A stretch of DNA of 40,243 nt from Dichloromethanomonas sp964477085 (GCA_964477085.1 CAYZDF010000024.1:1-40243); one strand, 5' to 3'; positions 15,007 through 23,440 are shown, counted from the first letter of the stretch. Numbers and translations are program-made. Notes: a model not told the origin generated them from the sequence alone.

Positions 15007-16284
15007 ATGAGTTCTGTAAAAAGAGGAAAACATGGTGTAAGCACCTATAAAGTAGATAAAGCTTACCACGGTTATACAATGTTCTGCCCTTTATATAGCA
15101 GATGGAAACAGTTGGAAGGTGCTAATGAGAGTAAACTCTACCTGATTGATATGAACGGCAATATTGTCCATCACTGGGTCGTTCCCGGATTAGTAAAAAT
15201 GCATGCTGATCTTTTGCCTAACGGCAATATTCTCTGTTCTGCCGATATCAAAGAATTGCAGACAGGTGATTATGTCAATATTGGTTTTAATTGTACTTCT
15301 GTCATGGAACTGGACTGGAACAGCAATATTGTCTGGCAGTATAATAACAGCAACCATGATTACCATGATCGCTGCAGACTGAGAAACGGCAATACCATTG
15401 TCAATTTAGTTAAGAAAGTGGATCCTGCTCTTCAGGCCAAAGTCAAAGGCGGACTTCCCGGTTCGGAAGTAGGTGGCGCTAACCCTGCCTGGAGCCATGT
15501 CAGCGGCGAAAGACCGACTGCAGAGCAAGAGGGCACAATGTATACGATTGTCTTGACCGAGATTACACCCAATAACGAAGTCGTTTGGGAAATGGATCTT
15601 TCGCAGGCACTTGACCCTGAAATTGATATTATAACACCGCTTACAGGCCGCTCCCTCTGGCCCGGTCTCAACTCCATTGAAGAATTACCCGATGGCAATT
15701 TAATTTCTACTTCCTATAATTTAAGCACCTGCTACATTTGGGATAAAACAAACAAAACGGTCAAATGGCGTTTCGGACAGGGTAAAGATAAAATATCCTT
15801 CCCGCATGATCCAAATGGCTTGGAAAACGGCAACATTCTAGTCTTTGATAATGGCCGTTTCCACTCTGCTGACCCCAATGGCAACACCAATTATTTCCCG
15901 CCTGATTTCAGCCGTGTTCTGGAAGTGAACCCTGAAACCAATGAAATCGTTTGGGAATATCGCGCGGAATGTCCGGTTGATTTTTATTCTACCTATATCA
16001 GCAGCAATCAGAGGCTGCCAAACGGCAACACACTGATCTGCGAAGGCGCTACCGGTCGCTTCTTTGAAGTAACGCCAAACAAAGAAATATGCTGGGAATA
16101 CTTATCTCCTTTCTACTCCAATTCAGACAGCCGCCATGGCAAAACCAACGCCGTTTTCAGATGCATGCGCTACCCGGTGAATTACCCCGGACTACAAGGC
16201 AAAACCTTCGATACACAAAGAGAAGAGCACATTAACCGTCTTTATGGTGCAGAGGCCATGCGGTTGGCGAATTTAATCGGCTAA
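15007..16284 (+). CDS. ASST-like beta-propeller protein, copy 1 (Arylsulfotran_2-type)
   Basis: 425 aa with repeated propeller strands bearing D/P-x-G-N or N-G-N turns (LPNGNIL, LRNGNTI, LPDGNLI, LENGNIL, LPNGNTL). Aligned to AssT, it keeps the equivalents of His252 (H120, DYHDRC) and the nucleophile His436 (H267, SFPHDPNGLENGN, followed by VFDNG). The His356 position is Gly (WPGLNSIEE) and the Arg374 position is Asn (TSYNLST). No signal peptide or membrane segment, so cytoplasmic. Strong AAGGAGG 10 nt before ATG. Divergent from a Crp/Fnr gene and duplicated as a module at 21203-23389. Databases will probably label it aryl-sulfate sulfotransferase, but the missing residues make that activity doubtful. 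Confidence 0.85.
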   Translation: MSSVKRGKHGVSTYKVDKAYHGYTMFCPLYSRWKQLEGANESKLYLIDMNGNIVHHWVVPGLVKMHADLLPNGNILCSADIKELQTGDYVNIGFNCTSVMELDWNSNIVWQYNNSNHDYHDRCRLRNGNTIVNLVKKVDPALQAKVKGGLPGSEVGGANPAWSHVSGERPTAEQEGTMYTIVLTEITPNNEVVWEMDLSQALDPEIDIITPLTGRSLWPGLNSIEELPDGNLISTSYNLSTCYIWDKTNKTVKWRFGQGKDKISFPHDPNGLENGNILVFDNGRFHSADPNGNTNYFPPDFSRVLEVNPETNEIVWEYRAECPVDFYSTYISSNQRLPNGNTLICEGATGRFFEVTPNKEICWEYLSPFYSNSDSRHGKTNAVFRCMRYPVNYPGLQGKTFDTQREEHINRLYGAEAMRLANLIG

Positions 16285-16301
16285 TATCCAATACACGAAA
16301 A

Positions 16302-16325
16302 GACATCGAAAACGATAGCGATGTC
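16302..16325 (+). terminator. Hairpin after ASST-like copy 1
   Basis: GACATCG-N10-CGATGTC, a perfect 7-bp stem 18 nt after the stop, followed by CATAAATAAAT. Weak U-tract, so termination is only likely. It overlaps a 22-codon reading frame at 16321-16389 that lacks a ribosome site. Confidence 0.45.
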
Positions 16326-16683
16326 CATAAATAAATCAAGCCTGGCCGACATTCGAGCAGAACTAGATATGCTTGGTTTAGAACTGTAATCGGATGACGG
16401 CAAGGTCTTACCAAAGAACAGATTTTCTAAGCAATAATACGCTATTTTTTTCTCCTCAAATTACCGGAGTCCCTAAAAATGCTGGACATTTTACTTCTAA
16501 AGGGTCAAAAGGCTAGGACACACGGGTAGTTATCCAAAGGTGTCTTCGGCCATAGAGTCCCAGAGGGCAGAGGCACTTCTTAAGCCTACAGGCTGTCGAA
16601 CCCGGGACGGTTCAAACAAAGCCTTAGGCCAATACCCTCGGCGTTTGCAAAAAGGTTATTTATTATATAGGAGGAATGTTATT
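16326..16683 (+). ncRNA. Structured leader of the nhaC-type gene
   Basis: About 360 nt without a gene. From about 16510 to 16640 the sequence folds into several helices: GGCU..GACAC (16511-16520) with GUGUC..GGCC (around 16540-16551); GUCCC (16557-16561) with GGGAC (16604-16608), enclosing CAG/CUG and AGCC-UACA-GGCU; GAACC/GGUUC; and GGGUA (16524-16528) with UACCC (16633-16637), which could close the domain. It lies directly before the ribosome site GGAGGAATG of an ion antiporter gene, where ion-sensing riboswitches occur in other bacteria. I could not match it to a known class. The alternative is unstructured chance pairing. Confidence 0.45.
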
Positions 16684-18105
16684 ATGACCAACAAGCGAAC
16701 ACCTTCTTTATTACTAGCGGTTTTACCAGTTTTAATAGTTGTAATTATGGGTCTTGCTTCAGCATTCAAGTTTAAGGCAGGTATGTATATTCCCCTAATT
16801 TCCGGTGTAATTGTTGCCTCACTTATAGGAATATATCTTGGTTTCAAATGGAATGAGCTGGAGGAGGGACTCGTCGCAGGAGTTTCTCGTGCTCTTCAGC
16901 CGGTATTTATCTTAATTATTGTTGGTTCAATCATTGGTGGCTGGATTGCCAGCGGGATTGTTCCCATCATTATTTACTACAGCCTGAAATTCATCAATCC
17001 GGTAATTTTTGTTCCAGCTGCGGCATTGGCTACCGGTGCAGTTGCCATAGCTACCGGATCAGCCGCCTCAGCTATAGGAACAGTTGGTTTAGCTCTAATG
17101 GTTGCAGGTTCTGGTATGGGTTTTCCAGCCCCGCTGGTAGCAGCAGCGATCGTTTGCGGCGCTTTCATGGGTGATAAAGTATCACCTCTTTCTGATACCA
17201 CAAACCTGGCCCCAGCTATGGCGGGAGCTAACCTTTTTGAACATATTGGACATATGATGTGGGATACTGTTCCAGCGTTTCTCTTATCATTAATTGCTTT
17301 CTATTTTGTTGGTATCGACCATGCAACTTCTCTAGCGGGACAATTGGATCAAATCCAAAGTATTATTGTATATCTTGAAACGTCCTTTAACTTAACTCCT
17401 CTTTTATTAATACCTCCTCTAGTTACCATTTACATGGCTTATAAAAGATTACCCGCAGTTCCTTCACTGTTGGCAGTATCCGTCTTAGGTGGCATTTGGG
17501 CAATTATTTTCCAAGGAGCAACTGTGGCGAAAGTCCTTAATGCTATGACCAATGGCTTTACAAGTAATTCCGGCAACCAAATGATTGATAAACTACTTTC
17601 CGCTGGTGGCATGCTGTCTATGCTGGATATCGTTCTAATCTTTATTATTGCTACTTCTTTAGGTGGTATTTTGGAAAAATTAGGATGCCTGGAAGTAATA
17701 TTAAAATCTACCATGAAAAGGGTTAAATCTAACGGCCAATTAATGCTGGCAACACTTTTTAGTGTCTTAGCCGTTGGTTTTGCTACCGGAGTACAGCTTT
17801 TATGCATTGTTCTTCCAGCAAGAATGTTTGCTCCTGCATTTAGAGAGCGAAATCTTCATCCCAAGAACCTATCTCGGGCGGTTGAAGCTGCAGGAACCGT
17901 TGGTATAAACTTAGTACCCTGGGGTCTTCCTGCTATGTTTGCAAAGAACGTTCTCGGGGTGGAGCCAATTCAGTTTATTCCCTACCTCTTCTTTGTTTTC
18001 TTTGTAATCATTATAAATGGCATATATGGATTTACAGGTATTTCAATCGCCAAATTAAATCCAACAGCAAATGTTGTAAACAATAAAAATGAAAACATCA
18101 TATAA
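16684..18105 (+). CDS. Na+/H+ antiporter NhaC-type membrane protein
   Basis: 473 aa, about 11-12 hydrophobic segments, with the NhaC family signature GDKVSPLSDTTNLAPA near residue 180. Members exchange Na+/H+ or couple proton/sodium gradients to carboxylate exchange (MleN malate/lactate). The frame is open upstream to 16540, but ATG 16684 is chosen because GGAGGAATG lies just before it and the upstream residues are non-hydrophobic and lie in the structured leader. It precedes the tryptophanase operon but is separated from it by a strong hairpin. It may help with the pH/ammonia load of amino-acid breakdown or transport an organic acid; this is inference. Confidence 0.88.
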   Translation: MTNKRTPSLLLAVLPVLIVVIMGLASAFKFKAGMYIPLISGVIVASLIGIYLGFKWNELEEGLVAGVSRALQPVFILIIVGSIIGGWIASGIVPIIIYYSLKFINPVIFVPAAALATGAVAIATGSAASAIGTVGLALMVAGSGMGFPAPLVAAAIVCGAFMGDKVSPLSDTTNLAPAMAGANLFEHIGHMMWDTVPAFLLSLIAFYFVGIDHATSLAGQLDQIQSIIVYLETSFNLTPLLLIPPLVTIYMAYKRLPAVPSLLAVSVLGGIWAIIFQGATVAKVLNAMTNGFTSNSGNQMIDKLLSAGGMLSMLDIVLIFIIATSLGGILEKLGCLEVILKSTMKRVKSNGQLMLATLFSVLAVGFATGVQLLCIVLPARMFAPAFRERNLHPKNLSRAVEAAGTVGINLVPWGLPAMFAKNVLGVEPIQFIPYLFFVFFVIIINGIYGFTGISIAKLNPTANVVNNKNENII

Positions 18106-18214
18106 AACATTTAATTTCTAACTAAAAACAAATAGTAAAAACTCCGCGAATTTCGGGGACTTATTAAAATAACACAATTTATTATGATTATGATTAATTT
18201 AAGGGAACAACTCT

Positions 18215-18267
18215 GACTGCTGCCTCATTCCGCTAGTTGAGGCTAAAGAGGCTGCAGTCTTTCTTAT
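18215..18267 (+). terminator. Terminator or attenuator ahead of tryptophanase
   Basis: GACTGCTGCCTC (18215-18226)/GAGGCTGCAGTC (18248-18259), 12 bp with a single T-T mismatch, then TTTCTTATT. It ends the antiporter transcript or attenuates entry into tnaA. No Trp-bearing TnaC-like leader peptide was found in 18106-18391, so classical tna attenuation is not supported. Confidence 0.7.
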
Positions 18268-18391
18268 TCCAGGTGATGCTTGTACTACAGCTATTTAATA
18301 AGAATAATAAAAATACTGTAGTGGTATTAATGATTATCTTAAAATACTAATTTCGCAAATCAAGTAAGACAAACAAGGAGGATTTACACAA

Positions 18392-19771
18392 TTGAACAGA
18401 AAAGCTGAACCTTTCCGTATTAAAATGGTCGAACCTATCCGCATGATCACACGCGAGGAACGCATACAAAAATTGCAAGAGGCAGGATATAATCCTTTTT
18501 TATTAAAATCAGAGGATGTATATATCGATCTTCTCACTGACTCAGGCACAGGAGCAATGAGCGATAAGCAGTGGTCAGCGATGATGTTGGGGGATGAGGC
18601 CTATGCCGGGAGTAAATCTTATTACAAAGTAAAGGATGCCGTAAAAGATATTTTTGACTACCATTATGTTATACCAACCCATCAGGGGCGCGGCGCTGAG
18701 CAAGTACTTTTTCCTCATCTGGGCAAAAAAGGTCAATATGTTCTGGGAAATATGCATTTCGATACGACTATGGCGCATATCGAATTAAACGGCATGATTC
18801 CTGTCAATCTCGTGATTGAAGATGCCTTTGATACTCAGAAGGAACACCCTTTTAAAGGGAACTTTGATTTGGCAAAGTTAGAAAGCTTTATTCTGGATAA
18901 AGGCGTAGAAAATATTGCGTTTATTATCGTTACGATAACCTGTAACTCTGCGGGCGGACAGCCTGTCTCCATGGAAAACGTTAAGGGTGTAAAGAAAATA
19001 GCAGATAAATATGGTATTAAGATTAATATTGACTCAGCACGTTATGCCGAAAATGCCTATTTTATTAAGAAACGGGAAAAAGACTACACCGACAAAAGTA
19101 TCAAAGAAATTACCCGTGAAATGTACGCCATGGCAGATTACTTCACAATGAGTGCGAAGAAAGATGCAATTGTTAATATGGGTGGAATGATCGGAATTAA
19201 AAATGACGAAACCCTATATCAGGCTGCTTCTGCCAGTTGTGTTCCGATGGAAGGTTTCGTCACCTACGGCGGACTTTCTGGTCGTGATATGGAAGCTCTC
19301 GCCGTCGGACTCCAGGAAGGACTGGACTTTGAGTATCTTGAAAGCCGAATTGGACAGGTCCAATACCTGGGTGAAGAACTCCGTAAGCGTGGAATACCTA
19401 TCCAGTGGCCTGTAGGTGGGCATGCGGTGTTTGTCGATGCAGGGAAGTTTTTACCTCACATTCCAGCAGATCAATTTCCGGCGCAAGCACTCTGTAACGA
19501 ACTTTATATAGAAGCAGGCATTCGTCCGGTTGAAGTTGGTTCTTTGCTGCTTGGCCGCGACCCTCTCACAGGGGAACAAAAGAAGGCGGAGGTAGATTTC
19601 ACACGATTAACAATCCCTCGCCGTGTTTATACCGACCGCCACATGGATGTTGTGGTAGACGCTCTTGCAGAAGTGTGGAAACGAAGAGATCAAGTCAAAG
19701 GGTTAAAGTTCACTTACGAGCCTAAAGTTCTTCGTCACTTCCTTTGCCGTCTGGAACCTATCAAAGATTAA
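18392..19771 (+). CDS. tnaA: Tryptophanase (tryptophan indole-lyase)
   Basis: 459-aa PLP enzyme of the beta-eliminating lyase family that cleaves L-tryptophan to indole, pyruvate and ammonia. PLP lysine K257 lies in MSAKKDA. The residues that separate tryptophanase from tyrosine phenol-lyase favour tryptophanase: Asp124 (HFDTTMAH; Thr in the phenol-lyase), Val at about 382 (RPVEVGS; Arg381 in the phenol-lyase) and His448 (LRHFLCRL; Phe448 in the phenol-lyase). IPADQFPAQAL and SNSAGGQPVS-like text (CNSAGGQPVS) are also tryptophanase-like. TTG start, 10 nt after AAGGAGG at 18375-18381. pdxS and ridA follow in the same direction, so cofactor supply and intermediate clearance are encoded with the enzyme. 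Confidence 0.92.
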   Translation: MNRKAEPFRIKMVEPIRMITREERIQKLQEAGYNPFLLKSEDVYIDLLTDSGTGAMSDKQWSAMMLGDEAYAGSKSYYKVKDAVKDIFDYHYVIPTHQGRGAEQVLFPHLGKKGQYVLGNMHFDTTMAHIELNGMIPVNLVIEDAFDTQKEHPFKGNFDLAKLESFILDKGVENIAFIIVTITCNSAGGQPVSMENVKGVKKIADKYGIKINIDSARYAENAYFIKKREKDYTDKSIKEITREMYAMADYFTMSAKKDAIVNMGGMIGIKNDETLYQAASASCVPMEGFVTYGGLSGRDMEALAVGLQEGLDFEYLESRIGQVQYLGEELRKRGIPIQWPVGGHAVFVDAGKFLPHIPADQFPAQALCNELYIEAGIRPVEVGSLLLGRDPLTGEQKKAEVDFTRLTIPRRVYTDRHMDVVVDALAEVWKRRDQVKGLKFTYEPKVLRHFLCRLEPIKD

Positions 19772-19828
19772 AGTCTTTTTATTTGCGCTTAGTATAATTT
19801 ATTCATTAATTACTGGAGGAGTTTCAGC

Positions 19829-20713
19829 ATGGTCGATAAAGGTACATGGGTCCTGAAAAAAGGCCTGGCCGAAATGCTAAAGGGCGGAGTGATTATGGAT
19901 GTAACCACTCCAGAGCAAGCTAAAATTGCGGAAGATGCAGGAGCTTGTGCAGTCATGGCCCTTGAACGTGTGCCTGCCGATATACGCGCAGCTGGAGGAG
20001 TAGCCCGCATGGCTGATCCTGGAATAATAAAACGCATTATGGATGCCGTAACCATTCCGGTTATGGCAAAAGCGAGGATTGGCCATTTCATGGAAGCGCA
20101 GATTCTAGAGGCATTAGGGGTAGATTACATCGATGAGAGTGAAGTTCTCACTCCGGCCGACGACCAATTTCATATTAATAAAAATAAATTTACTGTTCCT
20201 TTCGTATGCGGCGCCAGAAACCTTGGTGAAGCATTGCGCCGGATTGGTGAAGGTGCAGCAATGATTCGGACTAAGGGTGAACCCGGAACCGGCAATGTGG
20301 TAGAGGCTGTTCGTCATATGCGCATGGTAATGAGTGAAATCAGACGTCTGCAAAACCTGCCCAAAGAGGAATTGATGGCAAGCGCCAAGAGTATGGGAGC
20401 CCCCTATGAACTTGTTTTAGAGGTAGCCGAACTAGGGAAACTTCCCGTAGTCAATTTTGCCGCTGGGGGCATAGCCACACCTGCTGATGCAGCACTTATG
20501 ATGCAGCTAGGGTGTGATGGGGTGTTTGTAGGTTCTGGTATTTTTAAGTCACAGAACCCGGCGGCACGGGCTAAAGCTATTGTCACGGCAACAACACATT
20601 ATAAAAATCAGGATATTCTGGCCCAAGTTTCAGAGGAAATCGGAGAAGCCATGCCGGGGCTTGAGATATCAACCTTGGCCCAAAACCAAAAAATGGCTGA
20701 CCGTGGGTGGTAA
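19829..20713 (+). CDS. pdxS: Pyridoxal 5'-phosphate synthase, PdxS subunit
   Basis: 294-aa (beta/alpha)8 synthase that makes PLP from ribose 5-phosphate, glyceraldehyde 3-phosphate and ammonia. Catalytic residues stand at the known Bacillus positions: Asp24 (VIMDVTTP), Lys81 (VMAKARIGH) and Lys149 (MIRTKGEPGTG). Full length and intact. GGAGGAG 7 nt before ATG. Its usual glutaminase partner pdxT is not in the window; PdxS can use free ammonia, which tryptophanase next door releases (the link is inference). A pdxT elsewhere in the genome is equally possible. Confidence 0.96.
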   Translation: MVDKGTWVLKKGLAEMLKGGVIMDVTTPEQAKIAEDAGACAVMALERVPADIRAAGGVARMADPGIIKRIMDAVTIPVMAKARIGHFMEAQILEALGVDYIDESEVLTPADDQFHINKNKFTVPFVCGARNLGEALRRIGEGAAMIRTKGEPGTGNVVEAVRHMRMVMSEIRRLQNLPKEELMASAKSMGAPYELVLEVAELGKLPVVNFAAGGIATPADAALMMQLGCDGVFVGSGIFKSQNPAARAKAIVTATTHYKNQDILAQVSEEIGEAMPGLEISTLAQNQKMADRGW

Positions 20714-20759
20714 ACCAATATTCAAAAATTAAAAGCAATAAACCGAGTAGGAGGCTATA

Positions 20760-21134
20760 GTGAAAGTTATAAAAACTGATCAAGCACCTAAAGCGATTGG
20801 TCCTTACGCGCAAGGAATTCATACCGGCGATCATGTCTATACATCCGGGCAGCTCCCCATCAACCCGCTCACCGGTGAACTTGAAACGGAGATTAATAAA
20901 GCGACGAAGCAGTCGCTTGAGAATGTTAAAAACATTTTACTGAGCGCGGGAACCACAATGGACCATGTCATCAAGGTCAATATTTTTTTGAAAGACATGA
21001 ATGATTTTGCTGTAATGAATGAGATCTATGAGACATATTTCTCTGTAAATTTCCCGGCACGATCTGTAGTGGAAGTTGCCCGGCTGCCTAAAGACGCCGT
21101 AATAGAAATTGAAGCAATCGCTTTAGCACAATAA
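20760..21134 (+). CDS. ridA: RidA family enamine/imine deaminase
   Basis: 124-aa trimeric RidA/YjgF protein. It carries the family C-terminal motif with the substrate-binding Arg (FPARSVVEVARLPKDAVIEIE) and GPYAQGI near the N-terminus. RidA hydrolyses 2-aminoacrylate and related enamines that leak from PLP lyases. Tryptophanase passes through an enzyme-bound 2-aminoacrylate, so its place behind tnaA and pdxS makes biochemical sense. GTG start 5 nt after AGGAGG (20749-20754). Followed by a bidirectional terminator. Confidence 0.95.
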   Translation: MKVIKTDQAPKAIGPYAQGIHTGDHVYTSGQLPINPLTGELETEINKATKQSLENVKNILLSAGTTMDHVIKVNIFLKDMNDFAVMNEIYETYFSVNFPARSVVEVARLPKDAVIEIEAIALAQ

Positions 21135-21162
21135 GCTATTCGATTTATAAACCAAAACACAT

Positions 21163-21193
21163 ATCCCCACTTGGTAACAGTCCAAGTGGGGAT
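21163..21193. terminator. Bidirectional terminator between ridA and crp2
   Basis: ATCCCCACTTGG (21163-21174)/CCAAGTGGGGAT (21182-21193), a perfect 12-bp stem with 7-nt loop and TATTTAT after it, between convergent genes. Confidence 0.9.
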
Positions 21194-21202
21194 TATTTAT
21201 CA

Positions 21203-21871
21203 CTATTCCTTTTGATAATTCAGATTTTCTTCATCTCGCGCGTAAGCAAGCATTCGATATTCATCGATAATTTGCAGCCCCTTCGCTGAACGCTTGATAA
21301 GGCCATCCTCTTCCAACTTTTTGAGAATTTTAATAATGGTTACTCGATGTGCCCCCAAATACCGGCTAATTTCTGAATTGGTAATGTTTTGATTTAACCA
21401 CAATGTATCATTCGTTCGCACGAGGTTCTCCATGATAAAGCTGCAGACGCGATTCGGTAAACATCCCTTCTGTTTAGAATGGAAGTTTTTATCCAGAGAA
21501 GCGTATCGGTCCATAGCCAGGTACATTAATTCATGAAGAACATCGGGGTGGGCGTCTAAAAAATCCTTAAAATCGTCACAGCTGATTTTATAACACACGC
21601 ACGAGGTTTTAGCAATGAAATTCGTAGCATGGGTGACCATGGGGTAATACATCGTTAACGCGCCCAAAAGGCAGGAGACGGATTTGTCAGCAATTCGCGA
21701 ATCGTAAATAATCTCATCACCTTTTGAGGTGTAGGAGTTGCGAATACAGATTCCGCTGGAAAGGTAATGAATATATGACACTGGTTGCCCCTGTCGGGTA
21801 ATGTATTCACCTTTCTTGAAATTCAGTTTTTCCCCACGTCTGCGCAAATCTTCAATTGCTGTATCATTCAT
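21203..21871 (-). CDS. Crp/Fnr-family transcriptional regulator (copy 2)
   Basis: 222 aa, colinear with copy 1 along its whole length: effector domain, then helix-turn-helix SEISRYLGAHRVTIIKILKKL. It has no Fnr-type N-terminal cysteine cluster. Divergent from the second ASST-like gene with the same operator set between them. Sequence differences are spread over the effector domain (for example SVSCLLGALTMYYPMVTHATN against AGCLLGALALYTPQVNHSTN), so the two may respond to different signals while reading the same DNA site (inference). Confidence 0.9.
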   Translation of the reverse strand: MNDTAIEDLRRRGEKLNFKKGEYITRQGQPVSYIHYLSSGICIRNSYTSKGDEIIYDSRIADKSVSCLLGALTMYYPMVTHATNFIAKTSCVCYKISCDDFKDFLDAHPDVLHELMYLAMDRYASLDKNFHSKQKGCLPNRVCSFIMENLVRTNDTLWLNQNITNSEISRYLGAHRVTIIKILKKLEEDGLIKRSAKGLQIIDEYRMLAYARDEENLNYQKE

Positions 21872-22111
21872 AGCGATTCTCCCTCTTTCAGATAAGGAAA
21901 GAAACTAAAATGAGCGGTTCTTATGTCTATTATAATTCAAATAAAACTTAGATCAAGCAAAACATTTCTCTAAAAAATGATGCTCAGGCAACAGGCTATT
22001 TAAAGTTAGTAATAATACAATAAAAATGCGCAATGTTAATAATGAACTTTTTCAATCATTATTACAAAAAAGTGGTCACTTTTTTAATTTTATTAAGGAG
22101 GAATAGGTTTA
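21872..22111. promoter_or_regulatory. Divergent crp2/ASST-like control region with operators
   Basis: Contains GCGCAATG-N2-AATAATG (22028-22044), a perfect 9-bp inverted repeat TAATAATGA-N10-TCATTATTA (22037-22064) and the near-perfect palindrome A6-GTGGTCAC-T6 (22066-22085; only the central dinucleotide breaks symmetry). Layout matches 14923-14981. AAGGAGG (22095-22101) follows. Confidence 0.7.
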
Positions 22112-23389
22112 ATGAGTTCAGTAAAAAGAGGAAAACATGGAGTAAGTACCTATAAAGTTGACAAAGCTTACGCAGGGTATACAATGTTCTGCCCCCTGTA
22201 CAGCAGGTGGAAACAATTAGAAGGTGCCGACAGCAGCAAAGTCTACCTGATGGATATGAACGGCAATATTGTTCATCACTGGGTGGTTCCCGGTTTGGTT
22301 AAAATGCACGCAGACCTCTTGCCTAACGGCAATATTCTCTGTTCCACCGACCTAAAAGAACTGCATGTCGCTGACTATGTCAATATTGGCTTTAATGCAA
22401 CAAGTGTTGTGGAATTGGATTGGAACAGCAACATCGTCTGGCAGTATAACAATGTCCATCATGATTATCACGACCGCTGTCATCTGAGAAACGGCAATAC
22501 CATTGTGAATATCGCTAAACCTGTTTCCCCTGAAATTCAGGCGAAGGTTAAAGGCGGTCTGCCCGGCTCGGAAGTCGGCGGCAATAACCCAGCCTGGAGC
22601 CATGTCGGCGGTGAAAGACCCACAGCGGAAAAGATGGGCCAAATGTACACATTGGTGCTGACCGAGATCACACCCAATAACGAAGTCGTCTGGGAAATGG
22701 ATCTTTCGGAAGCACTTGACCCGGAACTGGATATCATTACTCCGTTGACAGGACGCACCCTGTGGCCCGGTCTGAACTCAATCGAAGAACTGCCGGACGG
22801 CAACCTGATCTCGACTTCTTACAACCTGAGCACAGTTTATATTTGGGATAAAACCACCAAAAAAGTTAAATGGCGTTTTGGCCAAGGCAAAGATAAAGTC
22901 TCTTTCCCGCATGACCCGCAAGGTCTGGAAAACGGCAACGTCTTAATCTTTGACAATGGTCGTTTCCACTCGGCTGACCCCAATGGCAATACCAACTACT
23001 TTCCGCCGGATTTCAGCCGTGTTATCGAAGTGAATCCGGAAACCAACGAAATTGTCTGGGAATACCGTGCAGAAACCCCCGCGGACTTCTATTCCACCTA
23101 TATCAGCAGTAACCAGCGCCTGCCAAACGGCAATACCCTGATTTGCGAAGGTGCTACCGGCCGCTTCTTCGAAGTCACGCCGAACAAGGAAATCTGCTGG
23201 GAATATTTGTCCCCGTTCTATTCGCAATCAGACAGCCGACACGGCAAAACGAATGCTGTCTTCAGATGCTGGCGCTATGCACTGAATTACCCGGGACTTA
23301 AAGACAAAGTATTTGATATCCAAAAACAGGACCACATCAATCGCCTTTTCGGCGCGGAAGCTATGCGTTTAGCGAATTTACTCGGCTAA
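22112..23389 (+). CDS. ASST-like beta-propeller protein, copy 2 (Arylsulfotran_2-type)
   Basis: 425 aa, the same length as copy 1 and very similar throughout (first 20 residues differ at none or almost none). It shares the retained His equivalents (YHDRCHLRNGN, SFPHDPQGLENGN) and the same two substitutions, Gly for AssT His356 (WPGLNSIEE) and Asn for Arg374 (TSYNLST), so the changes predate the duplication. Codon choice is more GC-rich than in copy 1 (for example ctg and ccg codons), pointing to an old rather than recent duplication. No signal peptide. Strong AAGGAGG 10 nt before ATG. Downstream lies the Ptb-Buk-Ior cluster. Confidence 0.85.
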   Translation: MSSVKRGKHGVSTYKVDKAYAGYTMFCPLYSRWKQLEGADSSKVYLMDMNGNIVHHWVVPGLVKMHADLLPNGNILCSTDLKELHVADYVNIGFNATSVVELDWNSNIVWQYNNVHHDYHDRCHLRNGNTIVNIAKPVSPEIQAKVKGGLPGSEVGGNNPAWSHVGGERPTAEKMGQMYTLVLTEITPNNEVVWEMDLSEALDPELDIITPLTGRTLWPGLNSIEELPDGNLISTSYNLSTVYIWDKTTKKVKWRFGQGKDKVSFPHDPQGLENGNVLIFDNGRFHSADPNGNTNYFPPDFSRVIEVNPETNEIVWEYRAETPADFYSTYISSNQRLPNGNTLICEGATGRFFEVTPNKEICWEYLSPFYSQSDSRHGKTNAVFRCWRYALNYPGLKDKVFDIQKQDHINRLFGAEAMRLANLLG

Positions 23390-23398
23390 TTTCAAATA

Positions 23399-23440
23399 CA
23401 ATGCGCGGGGAATGATAACACGTCAAATACCTGCGCATTG
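23399..23440 (+). terminator. Hairpin after ASST-like copy 2
   Basis: CAATGCGC (23399-23406)/GCGCATTG (23433-23440), a perfect 8-bp stem with a 26-nt loop just after the stop. No U-tract directly after, so termination is uncertain. Confidence 0.4.

Noticed and set aside
16321..16389. 22-codon reading frame after ASST-like copy 1
   Set aside because: No ribosome site; its start lies inside a 7-bp hairpin.
16590..16640. Cyclic-di-GMP riboswitch (ACAAAGCCUUAGGCC text)
   Set aside because: The GGUAGC...GGGUUACC half and the GCAAACC element of that class are absent.
18106..18391. TnaC-type leader peptide before tryptophanase
   Set aside because: No short frame with a ribosome site and a Trp codon was found; the only tidy frame (ATGATTATG..., ten codons) lacks Trp.
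18392..19771. Tyrosine phenol-lyase as the identity of the PLP lyase
   Set aside because: The diagnostic residues are Asp124, Val at about 382 and His448, as in tryptophanase, not Thr124, Arg381 and Phe448.
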